This document shows, one piece after another, positions 12,502 through 16,113 of a stretch of DNA of 16,113 nucleotides. The position numbers and the translations under genes are program-made. The DNA is taken from assembly GCA_015679605.1 (NCBI GenBank), contig JAAAVE010000606.1, positions 1-16,113 of the forward strand, read 5' to 3'. Source of the DNA: Podila epigama (lineage: Eukaryota > Mortierellomycota > Mortierellomycetes > Mortierellales > Mortierellaceae). The notes beneath the pieces are model-generated. The model was not told where the DNA came from. It did no database searches and saw only the letters and a list, made by a program, of their open reading frames with translations. The number at the start of each line of letters is the position of its first letter. Position 1 is the stretch's first letter.

Positions 12502-15068
12502 ATGTTCGCCTCGTCGACCTCATCCCAATCGCCCATCCATCGCTCTATGCCGCAGGCATATGCAGAGATCCTCAATGATCTCAATCAAAAAGTAATCTCG
12601 GCCCAGCCTCAGGATGTTCTCCAGTTCTGTGCAAATTACTTTAACCAAAAGCTGGAAGAACAACGCGCCCGTTTCCTCGCCACCGGTAAGACTTCTTTCA
12701 ACTTCTTTTTATTTTCTTGAGGATTTAGTAAATTTTTTTTTGACGACGGGTATATCGTGAAGCTTGCACTTGGTGTGCACTTGGTTTTTTAGTGAGTGAG
12801 TTAGTGTGCGGGTGTGCGAGTGCATATGAGTATGTGCTTTTCCTTTTTCCATACTCCTTCCCATCCTGTTCTACACGTTCTCACTTTCAGCAGTTAGCTT
12901 CTTTCCCAAGGCGGGACAGTGGGTAGGCGGTATTTTTTCTTCTTCTTTGATACCAACATAAAAAAATCCTCCTGTCAAGCAGCACGTTTTTTTTTGTATG
13001 TGTGTGTGTTTTTCCTACTCCCTGCCCTTCACTCCCTACAGTGGCCACATGTCGTTGAACGGACAGTCGACCTGCGTATTTCCCCCCAAATAACAAACCC
13101 CTTCTTCACTATCCACCGAGTGAGAATGAAGGAGAGAAGGTTGTAGGGGGGGGATGTGAGAAGCGCGTTCCTTTTTACCCTGCAAATCTCTGTCCGTGAA
13201 CTTGTTGTTATTTGGAAACAATTTTACCAGTATGCGATTTCACTATTCTTGGTCCATGGTCGTTGCTGTTTTTATATCAATGCCAAAAGGGACACATGAT
13301 GGCGCCTTTACCCGCTGTTTGTCCATTGGGGTTGTTCGTTCCATGACCTCTGTCGATTTGAACGAACCACCTCAAAATCCATAATCCGCACTTATTATTG
13401 TTTCTTGTCGCGTTTTGGTTTTCCTTTCTCCTTTCGTGTTTTTTCTGTCCCTCCTTGGTTTGCTGCTCTCGTCCCGACCATCTCTATCTCTTGCTCTCTT
13501 TCTTTTACCGCGTACCACCCACCCAACACACACACACACACACACACAAACCCCTTCCTCATCGAACACATCGAACAATGATCTCTTCTGTAAAAAGATA
13601 CGTAAGAAGGAAAAAAATCTAAAAAAACTAACTCGAAACACGCATCGGCTCGATATGGGATCCGTCTTGGACCCTGTACATGTCTCCTTTTGTTTCTTTC
13701 CGTTCGTTTGTCCGTGGTTTTGTGTTGATTACCAAAGCCCGAACATCCGCCCTGCCCAACAGGGAAATTCCACAGTTCCTGCCCGCCACCACGCCCACAG
13801 TCTCCGTGTCCTCGCCCCGTGTCTCCAACTCTTCGATTCAACCTCCCTCTAGCCCGGATCACTCCATGGGCTCTGAGAGTGAAGACGAGAGCGATGATGA
13901 CGATCCGACGCCCATGGTCAACCTGGCGGCTAGTTACATGCGTGGCAGACGTCCCTCCGTCAGTGCAGAGAGCATGGTCCCAAGCCACCAAAACTATGTC
14001 AAGACTGTGATCCCAAAAACTCCAGAACAGCGTAAGCGTATCGAAGTATCTATTGCGAGCAACTTTTTGTTCAAGAACCTGGACGAGGATCAGCACGAGG
14101 ATGTGGTGAATGCAATGGCCGAGAAACGCTTCAAGCGTGGCGAGAATGTGATTGACCAAGGCGCTGTCGGCGACTTTTTCTACGTTGTCGAGACCGGAAC
14201 GCTGGATGTGTTTGTTTCAAAGAACGGGAACCCACCAGAAAAAGTGTTTGAGTATGGACCGGGCGGTAGCTTTGGCGAGCTGGCGCTCATGTACAACGGG
14301 CCTCGTGCGGCGACGGTCACGACCACGTCAGATGTTGTCCTCTGGGCGTTGGATCGTATCACTTTCCGCAGAATCCTCATGGAGAACACTTCCCGGAAGA
14401 GACGCATGTATGAAGCCTTCTTGGAGACTGTGCCCTCTCTTGTCTCGCTCGAACCCTATGAACGCCACAAAATCGCAGATGCTCTCGAGCCTGTCTTCTT
14501 TGAAGATGGTGCCACTGTGGTCAAGCAAGGAGATCAAGGTGAATCCTTCTTCATTATCGAGTCTGGAGAAGCAACAGTCACCATGACCAACGAAGACGGC
14601 GTTGAATTCCCCATGCCTGGACTTGGACCAGGACAGTACTTTGGAGGTAACGTCCTTTTTATACAAAGCTCAATTTGAATTGGCGAGATCGTGTTGCTGT
14701 TGTTTCTGTATATTTCTTTGTGTTTATGTGACATGGGACATCGAAGTTGACATATCCTCTCTCCCGTCATTTGTACCCATCTCTTAGAATTGGCACTTTT
14801 GAATGATATGCCCCGAGTAGCAACTGTCAAGGCCAAAGGCAAACTAAAGTGTGCTACATTGGGCAAGCGTGCCTTCGTCAGATTGTTGGGACCTGTAGTC
14901 GATATTATTAAGCGCAACAGTGCCAACTACCAGACCATTGAGCAGCAGATCCAGGCGCAACAAGCACAACACGCACAGCAAACACAGCAACCAGCAGCAT
15001 CCTCGCCAGAACTGCCTGATGCTACTGCACCAATAACCTCGGATTCGAATGCTGAAAACAGCCATTAA
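12502..15068 (+). CDS. cAMP-dependent protein kinase regulatory subunit (PKA-R)
   Basis: This subunit holds the PKA catalytic subunit inactive until cAMP binds. Exons are 12502-12685, 13738-14646 and 14788-15068 (1374 nt, 457 residues). The N-terminal dimerisation/docking helix pair is [25 protein letters not shown] (residues 17-50). The inhibitor site is RRPSV with Ser135 (type II-like, phosphorylatable), preceded by an acidic stretch [10 protein letters not shown]. Two cyclic-nucleotide domains follow: cassette [17 protein letters not shown] (E242, R251) and cassette [17 protein letters not shown] (E365, R374). The exon 2/3 junction restores cassette B exactly. The tail is Gln-rich. The start is supported by an ATG-free leader from about 12240. 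Intron 1 is long (1052 bp). A second in-frame acceptor after 13800 (cccacag) would give 436 residues. Intron 14647-14787 is ordinary. All cAMP-contact residues are present, so the protein should be functional. Confidence 0.94.
12686..13737 (+). other. Long first intron of the PKA-R gene
   Basis: The donor is G|GTAAGA at 12686 and the acceptor is aaag at 13737, after a pyrimidine-rich stretch (13681-13722). Phase matches exon 1 (one base, then two). At 1052 bp it is about ten times longer than the other introns here. It contains poly-T runs, TG-rich segments, a very pyrimidine-rich stretch (about 13395-13515) and an (AC)n repeat. No internal segment shows PKA-R coding sequence, but a small unseen exon or an internal promoter remains possible. 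Confidence 0.6.
13526..13548. repeat. (AC)n microsatellite in PKA-R intron 1
   Basis: About eleven AC units lie directly after a CT-rich tract and before a CA-rich, leader-like sequence ending in an ATG at 13578. A simple repeat, likely polymorphic. Confidence 0.85.
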
Positions 15069-15215
15069 AGAAAATATAGTTGTGTCCTTTTTTCTTTCCT
15101 TCTCTTTTTTTTTCTTTTTTCTAAAAAAACCCACCCTTTTTTCTTTTTCATTTCCTTTTTTTGTCATTTTTGCTATTATTCCAGTCCCATTTTCCTTCAA
15201 GAATATAAAAAACTG
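15069..15215 (+). other. 3' untranslated region of PKA-R, converging with the snoRNA host transcript
   Basis: These bases follow the PKA-R stop and are T-rich, with no clean AATAAA on the plus strand. They also receive the end of the minus-strand non-coding transcript, so the two 3' ends probably meet or overlap here. Confidence 0.45.
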
Positions 15216-15221
15216 TTTATT
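15216..15221 (-). terminator. Possible polyadenylation signal (AATAAA) of the snoRNA host transcript
   Basis: TTTATT on the plus strand reads AATAAA on the minus strand, 60 nt after the predicted start of the last host exon and before the PKA-R coding end, giving a plausible end that spares the PKA-R coding region. Confidence 0.35.
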
Positions 15222-15378
15222 TTGTTTGTTCATGTATTTTGTCACTACCATTTGCCTTACAAAAAAGATAAGAACATGATTCTAAATACCAAACAAAAGG
15301 GAAAAAAGAAGTGTCAGAAACGGATGCATTTTCATTGATTCGCGTTTTCTTCTTTTTTTTTTCTTGGTTGCCAGAGAT

Positions 15379-15465
15379 AATTGTCATCAGAAAATCTACT
15401 AAATATAAGTTAAATCGACATGTTGTTTCCGATGTCCCTAACTAAATAGTCATCATTTGATAATT
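15379..15465 (-). ncRNA. Box C/D snoRNA candidate, copy A (predicted snR64-like guide)
   Basis: Box C/D snoRNAs direct 2'-O-methylation of rRNA through a guide 5 nt upstream of box D or D'. On the minus strand, a perfect box C (ATGATGA, 15456-15450) and box D (CTGA, 15390-15387) span 70 nt. Flanks AATTATCA (15465-15458) and TGACAATT (15386-15379) pair at 7 of 8 positions as a terminal stem. The guide-like block AGTTAGGGACAT is followed by a degenerate D' box (CGGA). Its TAGGGACA is complementary to 25S 5'-UGUCCCUA, and D'+5 falls on the C that is Cm2337 in yeast (snR64 target, from memory). Next to box D, TAGTAGAT pairs with the adjacent AUCUACUA. It lies within a predicted intron (15512-15282). 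No expression evidence is available. Confidence 0.72.
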
Positions 15466-15659
15466 GCTCTACAGATGTTGGATTGCTGAAGAACTAGAGA
15501 TTGATAACTTACAGCTTACAAAGAATTGTTACAAGAGTGACGATCTAGAGAAAAAGAGAGAATGAGATGAAGAGGCTGGAATGCACGTTAATATGGCCCT
15601 TTTTTGTTGTTGTTTTTTTTTTTTTAAAAGGTGAAAAGATCCGAAATGGATATGAATAT

Positions 15660-15755
15660 GAATATTTTGTTCAGATAAAATTTCTACTATCCCGTTAAGT
15701 TCAGCATATGCCGAAGCATGCAGATGTCCCTAACTGTTTTTCATCAATAATATTC
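15660..15755 (-). ncRNA. Box C/D snoRNA candidate, copy B (diverged tandem paralogue of copy A)
   Basis: This element repeats copy A about 292 bp upstream in the same transcript. In the same order it has a box C with one deviation (TTGATGA, 15747-15741), the identical block AGTTAGGGACATC (15735-15723), AACTTA, TAGTAGA (15689-15683) and box D CTGA (15674-15671), a 77-nt box C to box D span. A perfect 7-bp stem, GAATATT (15755-15749) with AATATTC (15666-15660), encloses it. The D' position is CTGC. The middle has gained a hairpin with a C(TTCG)G loop (15721-15704). Its second block, GATAGTAGA, matches 9 nt of the same 25S segment but sits 9-17 nt from box D, too far to guide by the usual rule. 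It may be a working paralogue using the D' guide only, or a decaying copy. Confidence 0.62.
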
Positions 15756-15849
15756 GTGTATTCATATATTTTTCGAGTCTGTATATAAAAGTGTGGGGAT
15801 AGGTGTAAAGAGGGCAGGTAGCGCGAGATCGATGCATTGGGCTACTTAC

Positions 15850-16113
15850 AGAATGGTATTGTATTTACAGCAAGGTTGAGTGAGTAAGTGAGTGAATAAG
15901 GGTGTGTGAGTGGGTGAGGAATAGAAAAGTAAAGAACAAAAAAGAAAACAAAAATAAAGAAAAAATAAATAAAAAACAATGAATGGCTGTCGAAAACCGC
16001 GCAAATGCTGCAGTAATTCGGCCACTTTTCGGTGACGTCATTTCTGCGCATGCATGGCAATCGGCAGGAAATAAGTGTGCATGCCAGCACACATAGGAAA
16101 AGAATAAAAAAAA
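15850..16113 (-). promoter_or_regulatory. Putative promoter and leader of the snoRNA host transcript
   Basis: Reading the minus strand from the window's right edge, there is a perfect CRE, TGACGTCA (16033-16040), then a long pyrimidine-rich tract (about 15910-15980), then a CA/CT-rich leader leading to the GTAAGT donor at 15849. The same interval could also hold the promoter of a rightward gene beyond the window. A 6-bp dyad, GTGTGC/GCACAC, lies at 16075-16092. No protein-coding signal is seen. Confidence 0.45.

Larger units (their letters stand above)
15210..15900 (-). ncRNA. Predicted spliced non-coding host transcript for two intronic snoRNAs
   Basis: The minus strand shows two well-formed introns. 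Intron 1 runs from GTAAGT at 15849 to CTCTAG ending at 15545 (alternative CAG ending at 15576), with a TTAAC branch at 15592-15588. Intron 2 runs from GTAAGT at 15512 to TTTAG ending at 15282, with a CTGAC branch at 15317-15313 followed by a pyrimidine tract. Each intron contains one snoRNA-like copy, 94 and 47 nt after its donor. Exon 2 is only 32 nt (or 63 nt), and the exons carry no sensible protein, as is usual for snoRNA host genes. AATAAA at 15221-15216 may end the transcript. The 5' end lies in a pyrimidine-rich leader near 15900 and is approximate. Confidence 0.5.

Noticed and set aside
11871-12578. Plus-strand ORF of 235 codons over the PKA-R promoter and leader
   Set aside because: It is mostly Phe/Ser from poly-T tracts, has no domain, and overlaps the PKA-R exon in another frame.
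15695-15705. TTAAGTTCAGC, the complement of 11 nt near the 5' end of 25S rRNA
   Set aside because: It is not positioned next to a D or D' box, and an 11-nt match is expected by chance when comparing a kilobase with whole rRNA.
15782-15790. TATATAAAA on the plus strand, considered as a promoter for a rightward gene or Pol III RNA
   Set aside because: No recognisable RNA or coding sequence follows within the window, and it lies inside the predicted first intron of the minus-strand host transcript.
15842-16092. Two overlapping minus-strand ORFs of 75-82 codons at the right edge
   Set aside because: Low-complexity Phe/Leu/Ser/His products of the pyrimidine-rich leader, with a GTAAGT splice donor near their ends; no family resemblance.

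Overview
The window looks like nuclear DNA of a filamentous, early-diverging fungus. Mortierellomycota (Mortierella or Linnemannia-like) is my best guess; Mucoromycota is the alternative. The reasons are spliced genes with mostly 95-147 bp GT-AG introns and CTNAC-type branch points, many long poly-T/poly-A tracts, glutamine-, serine- and alanine-rich protein tracts, and a gene set that combines an FHA-forkhead factor, a single-type PKA regulatory subunit and an INPP4-type lipid phosphatase, a family absent from budding yeast. The assignment is inference; no species marker is present.

Layout, left to right: (1) 121-1082, plus strand, the 5'-truncated end of MAK16 (60S ribosome biogenesis). (2) 1371-7375, minus strand, a four-exon gene for a predicted 1864-residue type II inositol polyphosphate 4-phosphatase homologue, whose catalytic domain is split by a low-complexity insertion of about 460 residues. 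(3) 7751-10431, minus strand, a three-exon FHA plus forkhead transcription factor of 815 residues. (4) 10432-12501, a 2.07 kb divergent intergenic region. (5) 12502-15068, plus strand, the regulatory subunit of cAMP-dependent protein kinase (about 457 residues), with an unusually long (about 1.05 kb) first intron. (6) 15069-16113, apparently non-coding. On its minus strand I find two tandem, diverged copies of a box C/D snoRNA-like element, each inside a plausible GT-AG intron of a non-coding host transcript that converges on the PKA regulatory-subunit gene.

The snoRNA pair is the least expected content. Both copies share box C, a 13-nt block, an AACTTA block, a TAGTAGA block and box D in the same order. 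From memory of yeast 25S rRNA, the two long blocks are complementary to adjacent stretches of one conserved 25S segment, and the D'+5 rule points at the nucleotide methylated in yeast as Cm2337 (snR64 target).

The protein genes do not form one pathway. MAK16 and the snoRNAs both serve ribosome production. PKA-R, forkhead and INPP4 are signalling or cell-cycle regulators; the forkhead and PKA-R genes share a divergent upstream region. All splice sites were chosen by reading-frame continuity and family motifs, not by transcript data.
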